From: Thelonectria olida
Taxonomy: Eukaryota > Ascomycota > Sordariomycetes > Hypocreales > Nectriaceae
DNA length: 64,000 nucleotides
Assembly: GCA_020736575.1 (NCBI GenBank)
Contig: JAGPYM010000011.1
Span: 620,001-684,000 of the forward strand
Reading direction: 5' to 3'
The first letter of the stretch is position 1; each line of letters opens with the position of its first letter. Positions 44,223-56,557 of the stretch are shown here, piece after piece. The position numbers and the translations under genes were made by a program. The notes beneath the pieces were generated by a model. It was given only the letters and a program-made list of their open reading frames with translations. It did no database searches and was not told where the DNA came from.

Positions 44223-45316
44223 ATGCTTTCTAGATCAACTGAAATCTACGCAACCCACGGCGTTCCTATTCCGTGCGACATTTACACCGACGCCGACTAT
44301 GCCCCCGATGCGCCTGTCTTTCTCTACTTTCATCCCGGGGGCTTGTAGACTGGGGCCGCGATTGCATTGCGCCCTGGCTCGTTCAGGTAAGAGAAGTCGA
44401 GACTTTGCATATTCGTACAGAGCTGCTTGCTAAGAATGCATGGTCCTTTGTAGGCTTGTTGGAAGAGAAAATGGCCGCTCATCAGTGCCGACTTTCGGCA
44501 AATGCCACAGGTTGGTCAACAAGGGCTGCTTGAAGATGCCAGGGCAGCCTACGACTTTGCGCGCACATGGGAAGCCAAGGAGGGCGAAGAGCGGCATGTC
44601 ATTGTGGGAGGTGCCAGTGGTGGTATTCACACCCTTCCATCTCTCTCTGCTCTGAGATGTGGTCTCTAACACATGTAGTAGGATTCTTCATCGCCTCACT
44701 CATCGCCCATCATGCCCAACCACCACCCACCGCCCTATTCTCCATCTGCGGAATCGCCACCTTCAGACACCCCTTCTTCAACTCATCCAAGCTCAACTAC
44801 GTCGACGGCTTCGACGACGTAGACATGACCCAGTTCATCGACATGCCGCTTTGGCTCGGTCAAACGCCCGTGAACAGTCCAACTTCGTTTGAGGTCGGCA
44901 GGCTTTTACCCAATGGACTCAAGAACACAGACTTTCAGCAGCTAGAGGAGGAGTTCCGCACAAAGCCACACAGGGGAACTTTGTACGAGTACTACATCTA
45001 CAAGAACGCATGGCTCAACCTCGTGGGCGACATAGACCCGGGCTACGAATGGGCTCGGAAACCGGAGAATGCGGCGCGAGTTGAGGAGTGGCCGCCGACG
45101 GTCATTTTTCACGGTGACAACGATCCAGATGTCCCGTTGGGCGTGAGTCGGTTGGTGCAGGAGGGTTTGGGGGAAGACAAGGTCAGGATTGTGGTGGCGG
45201 AGGGGTTGGCGCATTTGTTTGAGTTGATGAGCTATCTCGAGGAGGATAAGCCGGGCATGGAGGTTGTGAGGGAGGCATTGAAGTGCTTAGATGAGATTGT
45301 GGAAGGGAGCAAGTAA
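44223..45316 (+). pseudogene. Alpha/beta hydrolase, broken by one missing base in exon 1
   Basis: Three exons are clear: 44223-44386, 44454-44622 and 44682-45316. Exon 1 begins MLSRSTEIYATHGVPIPCDI and reaches the oxyanion-site block FLYFHPGG. There a run of five G (44337-44341) puts the frame out, and a TAG follows at once. The correct continuation (VDWGRDCIAPWLVQ) is read in the next frame. Exon 1 is 164 nt, one short of the 165 needed for phase 0 at the next splice site. Exon 2 keeps RKWPLISADFRQMPQ and the nucleophile motif GGASGG. Exon 3 keeps HGDNDPDVPLG and GLAHLFE (the Asp and His regions). Everything else is intact, so this is either a very recent null allele or a base-call error in a G run. 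Without the lesion it would be about 322 aa. Confidence 0.85.
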
Positions 45317-45831
45317 CAACGAATATTAGCCAAGATCCATGTCAGCAAGCATCCCAGTTTTGAAAGGGTTGTTTGCTCATGTGAACTCCAAGGATGCTTC
45401 CTTTCGTGATATGATCTTTTGCTGTGACTCTCCTTTCCTCTGTACACATCCCAGTACCATCAGCGCATCTACACACATATCAATGCTAGTACTTCATAGC
45501 CTCAAAATAAGGCACCGGCGTATACCTCGGATGCAAGTCTAGTTCAGGCTGAAAGCGTCTTATCAAACAAACGCCGCTGTAAGCAAGTTTCAGCTATGTA
45601 GCTCGTACCTAGTCTTGGCAGCATGTTATCTCCCAATCTCTAATAATCCTCGATAAGGAATGCCATTTTATCAATGTACCCGCCGTGGCGCTGTGGTATC
45701 TACCCCGCTCTTGTGTGAAATCTCCAAAAGATGCTTCTCCCATCTCCTATCACTCCCTTGACATTTACCCAATTTTGTTCTTTCGCCTGGTATACACTTG
45801 ACCGGTTCAGTCCCGTCATCCATTCAGCCGT
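45317..45831. other. Convergent spacer
   Basis: 3' flanks of the hydrolase locus and the SulP gene. No coding or RNA signal seen. Confidence 0.5.
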
Positions 45832-48359
45832 CTAATTATCCCTCTGTCGACTAGCGTTTTCGCTCACACTCTCTTCGTACTCGGTCAATCGCAAAGCTTC
45901 CTCGACGTCGTTGACAAAGTGCGACGGTCCCCCAGCAAGCTCCACGATACCGCTTCTGACCATCAGGCGCCAAACAGGGTGGTCTCGTTTCGTAGGCCCT
46001 CTCGAAAAAAAGACACGCACCCCGCGATCGTGGTAGTTCCGCACAATCTCCTCTAGAACCTGCGTGCCCGAGCCGTCCATGGATATCACGCCGTGGATGT
46101 CGAAAATGACGTTGCGGTTCGAGTCGTGAGGACGAAGACGCGGCAGCGCAGGATGAGCTTTGGACGTACCATAGAGCTCCAAACGGCGTAGACGCGACTT
46201 GAGCTCACCGGTGTTGGCAAATGTTAGAGGCTCCGGGATCTTGACGATGAGGCAGCCTTCGACAAACTCGAGACTGCTGTTGTCCGACTCTGCATTTTCA
46301 AACCGATTGGTCCCAGGGATGCGGCCCAAAATCTGGATCCTCGGCCGGGTGCTGTGCTTGATAACGAGCAGGATCGAAAGACCTATGCCCAAGGCCATTC
46401 CTAGGGTCAACGAATAGAACATGGTGGCGAGGAAAATCATGGCCATGAGGCCAAGCTCGCTCCAGCCGCGAATACGCAGGAAAAATCTGATGTCATGGGG
46501 TGCCTCCTCTATCAGCGACCAAGCCACGACAGAAATCATAGCCGACAAAACGGGTTTCTAGGAACAGTCAGCATGGCTAATCCGTGTGCTTCAAAAGGTC
46601 GTACTTACTGGAAGGTAGTAAAAGTATGGCAGCAGGAACAAGATGGAAAGCAGGGCGATGAGGCTCAGAAAAACAGAGCTCATTGGGCTCTTGCCTCCAG
46701 TGCTCTTGTTGACCTTGCTTCTGCCATAACCACCAAAAGCGGGAACACTCATGAAGCATCCGCCCACCAGGTTCGCGACCCCCAAAGCAATTAGCTCACG
46801 GTTGGCGCTCAGCTGGATGCCCTGGATTGTTTCGCTGCTTCCCAGACTCTTGGCTGCAACAGATGACTCAAAGAAGCCCAACATCGCAATCAAGAAGGAT
46901 GTCGACATGGCAGTTCGAATATGCGGCATGTCGTGCATGTTGAACGGCCAGTGCACCGCAAAGAGATTTCCGTTGGCAGCCTTGACCTCGCCGAGAATTT
47001 CGACTCCCTGGCTCTCCCAATCCAGATGCCAGCAAAGAATAGCTGAGAGGACGACAACAAAGAATCGATCGGGAACATAGGCCACCCCAGGAAATCTTGG
47101 CTGCAGCCTCTTCTTCAATTCACTGTGGCGGGTCAGTATGAACTTCAAGGTAGGGCCAGAGAGCGCTTACCGGCATATCATAATGAATAGGAAGCTAATC
47201 CCAGCAACAGCAAACGTCAAGCCATGAGCCTTGTCAGCATTGCGCACCATAAAGTCAATCTTCTCGACGGGGCTAGCATGACTAACACCAGTCTCGTCTG
47301 CCAGCTTGCTAAGACCAAGCTCAGGAATCAACTGGTCAACGGCAATGACAAAACCAATAGCACTGATGAAGCCTCGCAAAAATGGGCGGCTGAGAACACT
47401 ATCCAAGAATCCAAGCCTCGAGAGTCCGGCAAGCAGAACCGTTGCTCCGGCCAGGCCCGTTATAACGCCGCAAAGCTGCGCATGCATCAAATCGTTTTCT
47501 TCCTGGTCGTGGCCAGAGTCTACGCTTCCCTTGATCACAGTACCGACGAGCAGCGAACCAGCAGCCTCAGGTCCGACTACCATTTGCGGACACGAGCCAA
47601 GGAGGGCATAGATCAAAGGATTGAAGGCGAAGGCGTAGAGGCCGTGGATCGCAGGGACGTGAGCGAGGTTGGAAGCGAGGGAGAGGGCCATGGGGAGGTA
47701 GAACGAAGCCATAGTGATGGCAGCAACGATGTCACCGCGAAGGTACGAGAGCTCGTACTGGCGAATCCAATTCAGGGCTGGGATGTAGTATGCCATGTAC
47801 CTAGAGCTTTGGTTAGAGAGCCATTGGGGGTTGTCTTGTAGAATACGCACATCAACGGAGTATCTTGGAAACCTGCCTGTTCCGCCAGCCTACTACTGTG
47901 ACCCATCGTCTTAGTCCGGATCCTGCGCTTCAACCACCTTTTCCAGTCGTCGTGTCCCACAATGGTTGTAATGGCGTCGTCCAGCACGGGGATGTGCGTG
48001 CCAGATGCACCTGTGTCACTGCCGTCCGCATCGGTGCTGCGCGCTGTGAGGGTTGGGCTCGATGGACGGGGGCTGAAGGTGCCATGACTGCAGACGCCCG
48101 GGTGAGCAGGGTGAATGCTGTTTCGACGGGCGTTTGAGGAGGATTGGCCTTGGATCAACGGCGTCGATTCGCTAGCGAAGGCGTAGGAGATGGCAGCTCG
48201 CGAGGCTGGACCGGGGGAGGTGGGAGGCGAGAAAGCGGCTCCCTCGTCGTCACGATCGTCGGAGCTTCCATGGCGAGCAGAAAAAGCCTGTCGGAGGGCG
48301 CTCGGTTGGGCTGGACGGTGGTCGTTGGACGAGTTGTTCCGGCTGTGGGAGGAAGCCAT
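45832..48359 (-). CDS. SulP (SLC26) anion transporter with STAS domain
   Basis: Four exons (48359-47851, 47800-47171, 47122-46609, 46557-45832; introns 48-51 nt) give 792 aa. The first 170 residues are cytosolic, Ser/Pro-rich, with likely phosphosites. The SulP membrane core follows from YIPALNWIRQYELSYLRGDI, with the family block ASFYLPMALSLASNLAHVPA and later VGGCFMSVPAFGGYGRSKVN. The C-terminal STAS domain begins near GCLIVKIPEPLTFANTGELK and includes NVIFDIHGVISMDGSG, where STAS proteins place their phospho-Ser loop. The long N-terminal tail plus STAS resembles the yeast YPR003C type rather than the plasma-membrane sulfate permeases Sul1/Sul2. Sulfate or another anion is the probable substrate; membrane location is uncertain. 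Confidence 0.9.
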
Positions 48360-50283
48360 CGTTTCGGTTTGGTCCGGGCTATGCAGACGAAGGATCGGGG
48401 GACGTCAACGGTGACAATGACGTCGTCGCGTCTCGCGTCTCGCAGCGGAAGACGAGACGGAGGAGAGGAGAACGGTTATTGGACTGTCGAGGGAGGCATG
48501 AAAAGGACGATGAGGCGAGGAGTCTTGACAGAGTCGTCAATGGGGATGGGAAACCGATGAAAGGTTGATCGAGTCTGAGAGCCGTACTGGGAGGTTGTGG
48601 AAGCGAGACAAGCAAACAACAGGGCAAAGAGGATTGTTGTACAACGCAAAACGTTTGCCACTTCGGGGCTTTTCGACACGAAACGCAGCAGCCACGCTCC
48701 AAGCCAAGAGAAGAAAATAGAAAATGAATTCTTTTTGCGTAAAAATTGGCAGCCGTTTAGTGATTATCAGGCATATCCGTGTTGTTCCAAGCCTGAAGCA
48801 ATAAAAGCCCGACCAACGGCCCCTCCACTCGCCGGAAATTTGGGGGTCTCTTAGCTCCCCGCGTGACATCAGCATCTGTGCCGCAGGAAGGAGAAGGGTG
48901 GGTGGGCTCCAGGTGACCGCCTGCCGCGCTTCTGCGCTCAGAGACTTCGGCAGGTGCGAGAGGGTTGCAACGGGGCTGCGAATTAGGGGACCTGCTTCGT
49001 ACCTTCCCGCGAATGAACGCCCCCAAGTTTCTCAGCCACAGGCTGCGACGGACATGAAAGGCGGGAAGGGATCCCCACCCGACATCGGCCGAGAGTCGAT
49101 CGACGGCTTCCACACGAGAATTTCCAGCCAACGACGTCGCAAAGTTGCATCACGCGTGCGACGTTATGTGAAATGATGACATTCAAGCCCTGTTTCTGTA
49201 CGACATTCAGGGTTTTTCAACTTGTACTTTGTACTTTTCATGACCCATCAGAAGGCATTGGATGGCTTTTATAAAATTCACCGCTCTTTGCACCTTTGGG
49301 ACAGTCCAATGTCTGTAGGGTAATGCAGTTTTCAGTCATTACAGACGACACACAGATGCGAAACAACGGTTTTGTAGAAAATCATTGCCCAATAATAGCG
49401 ACAGACGTTGAACGGTAAACTAGCTCAATGGTTTGTGCATCCTTACTTTCCATTATAATTGTGCCTACCTATCCATCGAGCTCTAGGCGAACTCCCAAGC
49501 TGAAGTGGTTATACTGGTAACCAAATTTAGGTGTCTAGAGTATCACAAGGGTTGTGAGACGTCGAAGATGAGAGAGGGGGAAGTAGAAAACGTATAACAA
49601 AAAAGTGAACACAAACTACGAGAAATAGACAGGTAGGCATGTTCTATGCCCCTCTCATAAATTTGAATTACACATAGTGCCAGGACCTATGTAAGTACCA
49701 GACCAGGTATAATAAACCCCGGCATGCCGTGAATATCGGAATGACAAGGCAAGGTAGGCAAGACCCTGCAGCTTCCCGAATATGGTGAGATAGCCAAGCC
49801 CATTGAGTCTAGATCGTTTGCTTGACCGAGTAATTGATGCATGTATCTACTCCTTTACCTGTCTTTGTGTCCTACCGCGAGCGATCCCACTACTCTTTAT
49901 GATTCAGCTGGCAACGATCCTTTCCTTGGACTTACACGCCCTGGGCTGAAACAGAACTACACTCTACAATTCATCCCATCATGAAACACTCGCCCAAAGT
50001 CAGTGCACCAGGTACCACGCCGTTTGGCGATGTCTTGCCAACCTTGTGCTGCTGCCGTTGCATGCGGGGTTGTTTGTGCAACATGAACAAATGTGCAGGG
50101 CACGCGTCCATGTAAGGCTTTGCAGCCTGGCCATTTTTCTCTTTATCGTTCTCCCCGCATTCTGAAATTCTTCTTTCCTTGTTCCCTGCCATCTCTTTCA
50201 ATTCCAAGTCCTACTCGAATGCTTGAACCGTGGCCCTGACGCTATATATATCCTCGCATATATATGCCCCAGCCGCGCTGAAC
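48360..50283. other. Divergent intergenic region of 1.9 kb
   Basis: It contains the promoters of the SulP gene (left) and the F-box gene (right; TATATATAT words at 50243-50272 just before its ATG). No supported gene between. Confidence 0.45.
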
Positions 50284-52126
50284 ATGGCCAATCCTATGGA
50301 CCTCGCCTTTATCCTGTCCGGCGGCGGTTGTGGTCCACACCAAGAGACCCCTATTCGTCATGACGAACCGCCTGATCCTGCACGGTACAACGGTGGAATC
50401 GTCTTGACTCAGCTGCCCATTGAGGTGCTGCATCAGATCTTCAAGTGGCTGCCGATCATCGATGTGCTGGAGATTCCCCGCGCGTGCTCGTATCTGCGCG
50501 CTGCGTTCAAGCACCATCCGACTTTTTATCGCGATGTCTATCTACAACATTTGGTAATTCATCTTTTGCTCGGTGTGGGTTGTTGAATCTAGGGCAGCCA
50601 GTTGCTGATTTCTTCAAAGGACACGCCGAGGAAGCTCACCTTGGATTGGGAAAGGGAAGTCAGAAGACTTGCCCGGTTCGAAGTCGCCTGTCTTCAACGT
50701 AACTCTGCTCGAGAGGTAGGATCCATATTCTCTTCACCCAATTTTATAGTTGCTTCGTATTGAGTCGTTGTTGACTTGAAAGCTCAACCACTTATTCGTG
50801 TATAACATCATCACCCATCTCCTCCACAACGCCACGCCCAACAACAGCCCCGTCCCCGAAGAGCAATGCCACGCTCCATCCCGCAACCTAGATCTTCTCC
50901 AGCGCCTCTTCAAGCTGGATCCCACTGCGATCGCTTTCATGCAGCAATCTACGCTCTTTACCAGGGCCCGCGATGCCAGCATCTGGTCTGTTCACGATGC
51001 ACCCTCAAGAGACATCGATCCCTCGGCGACCATGAAGCAGCAGAGCGCCAAGCTACACGTGCTCTACGGAAGACCGATCTTCAGCTCTGGCCGCATGAGA
51101 TCAGCGCGGACGTATCCTTATGCCTGTTCAAAGGTGTTCGACATGCGTCGATACACCCATGAGACGCGATGGGGACCGTATCTTGTCGACGGCTCAGGCC
51201 ACGTCGACTGGGAGATGCTTGAGGCCATTATGGTAGTAGTTGGCTTCAATTTTCCGAGTAACTGGCGCGGCGTTTCTCATGGGATGTGGAATACCCTGTT
51301 CCAAGGAGCGTGGCCGAATAGTTCTCGCTTCATCCGGTCCTGTCTCGATTCTTCGTCCCTTGAAGCCAGGGATCCTTATGGAGTAACTGGCAGATGGAAA
51401 CGGGTGTGTGGCTCATATCTCATCTTTCTCGCCCGTTTACTAATGCAGGCTAACATGACAAAAAATGGCTCCTAGACCTTCGCCTTTATTGACTACGGGG
51501 CATATCGCGAGTTCAACTTCATGGCGGATCTCGACAGGGACCCAATCGAGGACGAAGAAGACCGCCCCGTCTTGGAACCGAAGCCTCGCATGGCTCTTGA
51601 CGTGCCGGGTCACTTCCGTCACTGCGACATGTGCCTGAGAGTCAGGTCAATCGATCCACCGGGAGCGAAAGACGGACAAGACCTCCCCGTCGTCTCGTTC
51701 GATGGTCGGATTGAAGGGGGCAACGTCATCAACTCGGCGGAGCCCTTCTCCGACGTGTTCTTCCGCGGTAGGAGACATTCTTCGGTCATTCTAACGTAGG
51801 AGAGGGAATCGTTGTTGCTAATATAAGTGTGTCAAGGCACCGTCCGCCTGACGCGAGAAAACGAAGTTCGCTGGACAACGGGTATAATTCCTGACGGCCA
51901 AGTACGCTGGCGAAGTGAGGGCATTCAGGTTGGCGGCGTTCGATCCGCCCGGGGTGTTGTAGGAACCTGGTTTCCTAGGTAAGTTGGGCTGTTCATCCAA
52001 GAAGACCATCTGGCTTTGCTTCGTACATCCATCTACTTACACTTGATGTTGTCTTGTAGCAACTACGAGATACGTGATCCGTGTGGGCCGATGCTCTATT
52101 GGAAGATATCCGGAAGCCCGGATTAA
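50284..52126 (+). CDS. F-box protein
   Basis: Six exons (50284-50553, 50620-50715, 50783-51403, 51476-51767, 51837-51978, 52060-52126) give 495 aa. The F-box lies at about residues 41-84: LTQLPIEVLHQIFKWLPIID, then ACSYLRAAFKHHPTFYRD. This motif normally binds Skp1, so the protein should be a substrate receptor of an SCF ubiquitin ligase. The remainder has no leucine-rich repeats or WD40 motifs. It is a globular region with DVPGHFRHCDMCLRVRSID and ends GVVGTWFPS, then PMLYWKISGSPD, as in a large group of fungal F-box proteins of unknown target. The start is the ATG before the F-box with a TATA box about 40 bp upstream. Substrate unknown. Confidence 0.9.
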
Positions 52127-52318
52127 AACTGCGTGCGAGGGGCTGTAGAAAGATTTGGCTGGTGAATACTGCTTGACTCTCGTAGTCATTGTCCTTCCGA
52201 TGTTAGTTGGAAATGTTCAAAAGGGATTATGGGATACAGGATCTGGAAAAGTGCGAATTGCTATGTCATATGAATTGCTCAATTATACAAGGTTGTTATT
52301 TTCCACCATGGCTCAAAA
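52127..52318. other. Convergent spacer
   Basis: 192 bp between the 3' ends of the F-box and thiolase genes. Nothing else seen. Confidence 0.5.
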
Positions 52319-53709
52319 CTACAGCTGCTCGTTGACAAACAAGCCTGCCATGCCCTGTCCAGTACCAATACACATGCTCGTCAACAGAATCTTCTTCTTG
52401 GTCCTCCTCAACTCGCTCAATCCCGTAACAATCTGCCTTACGCCCGTTGCACCGAGGGGATGGCCCAGAGCAATGGCGCCGCCGCGGGGGTTCATCTTCA
52501 ATGAGTCGAGGCCGAGCTTCTCCTGGCAGTAGACGGCCATGGACGCAAAGGCCTCGTTGATCTCGACGACGTCGACGTCGTTGAGAGAGATGTTGTACGT
52601 GGTAAGGAGCTTGGGGATGGCGATGCTGGGGCCAATGCCCATGATGCGAGGTGCGAGACCAGCGACGGTTGAGCCAACGTACTTGGCGACGATGGGCTGG
52701 CCCAGCTTGATGGCGGTAGATCGCTTCATCAGCAACACGGCGGCAGCTCCATCGGTAATCTGACTGGCGTTGCCACCAGTCGTGCATCCGCCCCATTGCG
52801 GGAACGCGGCACGGATCTTGGACAAGCTCTCGTAGGTAGTGCCAGGCCGAATGCCATCGTCCTCGGTCACGGTAATCTCCTTCCACTCTCCATCAAGGCC
52901 CTGGATCTTGGTCTTGATGGGAACGATTTCGTCCACAGTCCAACCCGCCTTCTTGGCAGCCTCTGCCTTTTGGAAACTCTCAGCGGCAAATCGATCCATC
53001 TTTTCGCGGTTGACGCCAAAGTCCTTGCTCACGTTCTCGCTCGTCCAGCCCATGGGCTGCATGCAATCGACCGCCTCTTGGCTCTGCGAGGTGACGGCCT
53101 CGTCAAAGGGTTGCTCAAGCTTGTCGCCACCGACGGTCATTTGCTCGGCGCCTATGGCGATACCGATCTGGATGGAGTTATTGAGGATGGAGTGGGCGAT
53201 GTCGGCGGTGGCCTTGAGGCCCGAGGAGCAGAAGCGATTCACGGAAGATGCGGCGGCGGTGTTGGGGAAGCCGGCGGCGAGAGCGGAGGCGCGGACCTTG
53301 TAGGCGGCCTTGCCATCGGAGACCTGATGCAATAGGTGGTCAGCTATCATGTGTACTCGTAGAAGTAGTTGAGGGTTGGTGTAGTTACATTTCCAAGGCA
53401 AATATCCTCGACGAGAGCAGGGTCGAGGTTGGATCGTTCTCGAACCTCTTTCAGCAGGGCGTAGACCATGTACTCGAGGCTAGAATCCTTGAGACCGCCC
53501 TTCTTCGCCTTTGTGAGGGGAGTTCGAATGGCGAGGGTGATGACGATGTCGTCAGCATTCTTGGATTGACTGATTGGATCATGGGTTAGCCTGAGTCCTG
53601 GGATATGGAGTGATAGGCTGGATGCGCCTATTCGTCTAGCTTACATGCTGTTCAGCGATGACCCAGGGGCCAGATGCTTGATGATGGAGCCAATGCGTTC
53701 AACAGCCAT
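52319..53709 (-). CDS. Peroxisomal 3-ketoacyl-CoA thiolase
   Basis: Last step of beta-oxidation: cleaves 3-ketoacyl-CoA with CoA to acetyl-CoA and a shortened acyl-CoA. Three exons (53709-53645, 53569-53389, 53323-52319) give 416 aa, the normal length. Residues 5-13, RIGSIIKHL, fit the PTS2 pattern R-I-x5-H-L, so import by Pex7 into peroxisomes is expected. Catalytic residues are visible: Cys114 in SVNRFCSSGLKA, His370 in GGAIALGHPLGATG, and Cys400 in MCIGTGQGMAG. EINEAFASMA is the conserved Asn-Glu block. Intron 1 falls just after the PTS2. The start at 53709 is fixed by that signal. Likely induced by fatty acids, though no specific element was identified. Confidence 0.95.
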
Positions 53710-55033
53710 TATGACGACGGATTATTAGGACGGTTACTGTTGACGGGTGGTTGACGGTGGAGGAAGGATGGAAAAAGAAGAATGTTCGAGGAGATCGAGG
53801 GTATTCAAATCATGCAATTAAGCCGAGGCATCGTCATGATGGGGGAGGGGGGTCGGGAGCTTTGGCGGCGATTCGAGCTCTCTGCCATAGGACAACGCGG
53901 CAGAATGCGACGGGACTTGCACCCCAAATCTCCATGGGCCGCAGCACGAACCTGGGGTTTCGCCGCGTCGTGTGGGGTTGTGCCTCGGCATGCAAATGGT
54001 TGCTGGTGGTGGTCGGTGGTTTGTTTTCCCTCGGAAATCGGGTCCGGTTTGTCGCCGAGGTTTCGCCCTTTGGGACCGATTGGGATGGATTAGCTAAGCA
54101 GACTCCGATTCATCACCGAGCTCATGCTGAATCGTTGATAAGTGTGAGAGATGACTGCACTACGACAAAAATGGCACAAGTCGAGTTTAATTCACGTGGA
54201 ATTCCAATCTTTCGTATCGAGTGTCCTGGAATTCATCCCAAACTCAGATTTGCTTTGGTGAACACTGGGGAGCTGACGTAACTTGGTCGCTGCCAGATCT
54301 GTCAACCAAGAGACTTTCCAGGTAATTGCAAGAGCAGATGAATCAAAAGAACAGAAAAACAAAATGAAAATAAAATAGATGTCTCGCTCTATGCACGCAA
54401 ACAGCATCAGTCAGGGCGACAATAAGCGAGACATCTCAGTTCCGTCTTGACATCAACGCACGGCAGTCCAGGCACCCAGGCACCGTACCTACAGTGGATG
54501 ACGGCCCTTGCAGCAGCGCGCCAGCGCCCTAACCACAAGTGACGCTCTGAGCCATAGCGCCAGCCACAACCACCAGCTTCCGGAACCCTGACCAATCAGC
54601 GCACTGAGCCCCAGGATACGCAATTGCCTCTTTCGGGCTTATCAAAGATGGCAGAGAATCTGAGCTGCGATCATCCCGCGTCTGGATTGCTGGCCTGCTT
54701 TTGGGTTTTGCTTGCTTTCTCTTAAGACTCTATTCACAAGCTGTGTCTGCTCTTGCTTTCATTCATGCCCCGTCTTCTTCATTTCCCTCCTTTGTGTGTC
54801 TTATCTGCCCATTTCACACTCCTTAGTCACTTACACAAGGCTCAATCCTGATCATCCATCACCAACTATCCTTCAACGAGGCGCTTAACAGAAATAAGCT
54901 TGTCTAAATACTCTGATTCTATACGAGATTCGGTAACCCGCTTCTCACGACGAATACTGAGCCCTAAGCTCTTGTCAAGGCTCAATTCAAGCATTCCCTT
55001 AGACTTGTGCAGTATCCACACTACAACTTCACT
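53710..55033. other. Divergent intergenic region of 1.3 kb
   Basis: Promoters of the thiolase (left) and the glucanase-like gene (right). The plus-strand open frame at 53751-54281 has no motif and lies over the thiolase promoter. A CT-rich leader precedes 55034. Confidence 0.45.
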
Positions 55034-56057
55034 ATGTCGCCTTCACAACATCTCAAAACCCTCACCATTTTGGCCTTTGCAGCCCTTGCCTCTGCCGACT
55101 ACGCCTCCGGCAAGCGCGGCCTCTGCTACGTTCCAAACAACGACCACCCCGGCGACAACAAGATCTGGATCCAGGCCGGCAGCGACCTCACCTGGTACTA
55201 CAACTACGGCTACGAGCCGTCGTCCGTCTTCAGCGGCCTCGAGCAAGATGAATTCGAATTCGTGCCCATGATGTGGGGAGTCGGAAACGACCCCAAAGAC
55301 ACCACCTTTCTCAACACCGTCAGGAGCCTGATCCGCTCTGGCACCAACATCTCGCACGTCTTGGGCTTCAACGAGCCCGACGCTCCTTACAGCTGGGGCG
55401 GGAGCAACTTGGAGCCGGAAAAGGCTGCCAGGGCGTGGGTGCACAACTTTGAACCGCTGGGCCAGATGGGCGTCAAGCTTGGCCTCCCGGCCGTCACGGG
55501 TACCATAGATGGCTTGCCCTGGCTGAAGCAGTTTCTGGCCAACTGCTCGGAAATCCTGAGCGAGAACACCGGGACTAACCAGAACTGCACATGGGACTTT
55601 ATCCCGGTTCATTGCTACGATAATTTCGAAGGTCTTGCATCACAAATCGGTGAACGCCACGCCACGTAAGCCCCCCTCTATCTATCTGCTTGACCACAAC
55701 TTACATCGAACCCGCAGCTGGCCCGACGCCGAAATTTGGATCACCGAGTACGCATACGCGAACCAAGACCTCCAGGCCACGGAAGAAACGTTCAACACGA
55801 CGCTCGACTACTTCGACCGCGTGCCCTACATCGAGCGCTACAGCTACTTTGGCGCCTTCCGCTCCTACACGTCCAATGTCGGGCCCAACGTCGCCATGCT
55901 CAACAACAAGGGCCAGCTGACCGAGATTGGCGTCGAGTACCTCGGAATCAACGCGACGGGCGTGGATCCCGACAACGGGGCTGGCGGCCATGTCGGCCGG
56001 CGCTGGAGGACGCTTCTTGTGAGTGTTGCTTGGGCCTTTGCTTGGATTGTACTGTGA
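55034..56057 (+). CDS. GH128-type (Asl1-like) glycoside hydrolase, secreted, probable GPI anchor
   Basis: Two exons (55034-55665 and 55718-56057) give 323 aa. A signal peptide (LTILAFAALASA, about 1-21) is followed by the mature start SGKRGLCYVPNN. This is a TIM-barrel glucan hydrolase of the fungal Asl1/GH128 group. The acid/base Glu is at 114 in HVLGFNEPDAPY and the nucleophile Glu at 221 in IWITEYAYANQD. Further barrel strands show as FVPMMWG, LGLPAV and FIPVHCYDNF. The C-terminus (RWRTLLVSVAWAFAWIVL) is a hydrophobic tail preceded by a small-residue stretch, suggesting GPI attachment. The enzyme would act on beta-1,3-glucan in the cell wall. Substrate is inferred from the family. Two N-glycosylation sites lie near NISH and NCTW. 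Confidence 0.88.
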
Positions 56058-56557
56058 GATGTGGGGTTTGGAAAATTGGGTGATGGTTGTAGTAAATGCT
56101 TTGGGTTGTCGGCGTGGGCTGGAGTTAAATGGAACATATGCTGAATGTTTGGTGATCTGTTTAGGAAATGAATGGCCGACGATTTGGTTACTATCGTTGA
56201 AACAAATGAATCTGGGAGCCATCTATCAAGTAATGGCCTTTATCAAGTTCAGTTACGCTCTCTTACAACATGAAGGGGATCTTGTTGTCCATCTCTCAAT
56301 CATGGAATTCACTATCGCGATGGATATGTCTTCATCAATAAAATGCAATTCATAGCCAACTCATCCATCATCAAATGGTTGGACATGGGGATATCTAAGC
56401 CTTATAAGAAGGCATCAGTAATTCAAATGGCGACATATTATCATGATTCGAGATCATCATGCAACTTTCATCAACTCCAATTTTCCTTCGTACTTCTTCT
56501 TGCGTCTTTCTTCCTCCTCCTTCATATCCTTTCACTAGCAAATCATAAATAGATAAC
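56058..56557. other. Convergent spacer
   Basis: 500 bp of AT-rich 3' flank between the glucanase and ENA genes. No supported gene. Confidence 0.5.

Noticed and set aside
53751..54281. Plus-strand frame of 176 codons beside the thiolase
   Set aside because: No motif, low-complexity start, and it covers the thiolase promoter.
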